A stretch of 14,411 bases of DNA from Kiritimatiellia bacterium (GTDB lineage Bacteria > Verrucomicrobiota > Kiritimatiellia > SLAD01), in NCBI GenBank assembly GCA_007127595.1, contig SKZA01000076.1, positions 1 to 14,411 of the forward strand, written 5' to 3'. Position numbers and translations under genes: made by a program. This document shows, in pieces, positions 14,364-14,411 of the stretch (position 1 is the stretch's first letter; every line of letters starts with the position of its first letter). The notes under the pieces are model-generated. The model was not told where the DNA came from. It searched no databases and was given only the letters and a program-made list of their open reading frames with translations.

Positions 14364-14411
14364 CTGGAGGGTCACGCTCCCGCGTGACCGGACGCGCGGA
14401 CCCCGCATAAG
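14364..14411. repeat. Second, broken copy of the dyad repeat
   Basis: The first 26 bases are identical to 14296-14321, including the outer-stem half and the first hairpin. The second hairpin begins (GGACGCGCGGA, 14390-14400) but then departs into CCCCGCATAAG, so the partner arm and closing CTCCAG are lacking before the window ends. It may be a variant form or a truncated copy. Confidence 0.65.

Larger units (their letters stand above)
14122..14411. other. Non-coding, repeat-rich end region
   Basis: These 290 bases follow the ammonia-lyase stop and hold no convincing gene on either strand; the open frames present are antisense or out-of-frame continuations. The region contains a nested inverted repeat (14154-14260) and at least three forward copies of a CTGGAGGG-NNACGCTCC element (14218, 14296, 14364), plus one inverted copy at 14173-14189. 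No T-rich terminator tract is seen. Confidence 0.7.

Noticed and set aside
14296..14411. A CRISPR array
   Set aside because: Only two close copies 68 bases apart are present, each with internal dyads, and the sequence between them is part of the same element. No cas gene is nearby.

Overview
The window comes from a Gram-negative-type (diderm) bacterium of moderately high GC. It encodes an outer-membrane secretin, a probable lipoprotein and type IV pilin-like proteins. I cannot name the species. The GC-rich dyad repeats at the right end remind me of repeats in Verrucomicrobia/Kiritimatiellota-type genomes, but this is a weak impression. No rRNA, tRNA, IS element or CRISPR array was seen.

Positions 1-4338 hold the machinery of a type IV pilus or type II secretion-like nanomachine: a secretin cut by the left window edge, a GspE/MshE/PilB-type ATPase with an N-terminal MshEN domain, and a GspF/PilC-type platform protein. 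These genes are tightly packed. The GspF stop overlaps by 4 bp a gene (4335-5684) for a sigma54 activator of the NtrC type that has two N-terminal membrane helices and no receiver domain.

Positions 5685-5941 are a regulatory gap with a near-consensus -24/-12 (sigma54) promoter (5783-5798). It is flanked by a direct repeat and followed by a long leader that ends in a hairpin just before the pilin start. Positions 5942-9175 then encode an MshA/GspG-like major pilin, three minor pilins (GspH-, GspI- and GspJ-like) and a PilX/GspK-like protein with a large extra C-terminal domain. A strong hairpin separates the major pilin gene from the minor ones. The order secretin-ATPase-platform-pilins-PilX-like resembles the MSHA pilus locus (L-E-G-A-C-D-O-P), with the sigma54 activator inserted.

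Positions 9219-12709 encode a small probable lipoprotein and a soluble, about 1015-residue GAF-PAS-PAS-GGDEF-REC-HD-GYP protein expected to make and/or degrade cyclic di-GMP. Because the ATPase carries an MshEN domain, a known c-di-GMP-binding fold, the locus may hold both writer/eraser and reader of the same signal, together with its own sigma54 switch for pilin production.

Positions 12856-14121 encode a PLP enzyme, diaminopropionate ammonia-lyase, which looks metabolically unrelated and has its own possible sigma70 promoter. The last 290 bases are non-coding and full of inverted repeats, including a 53-nt element that can fold into a perfect three-way junction.
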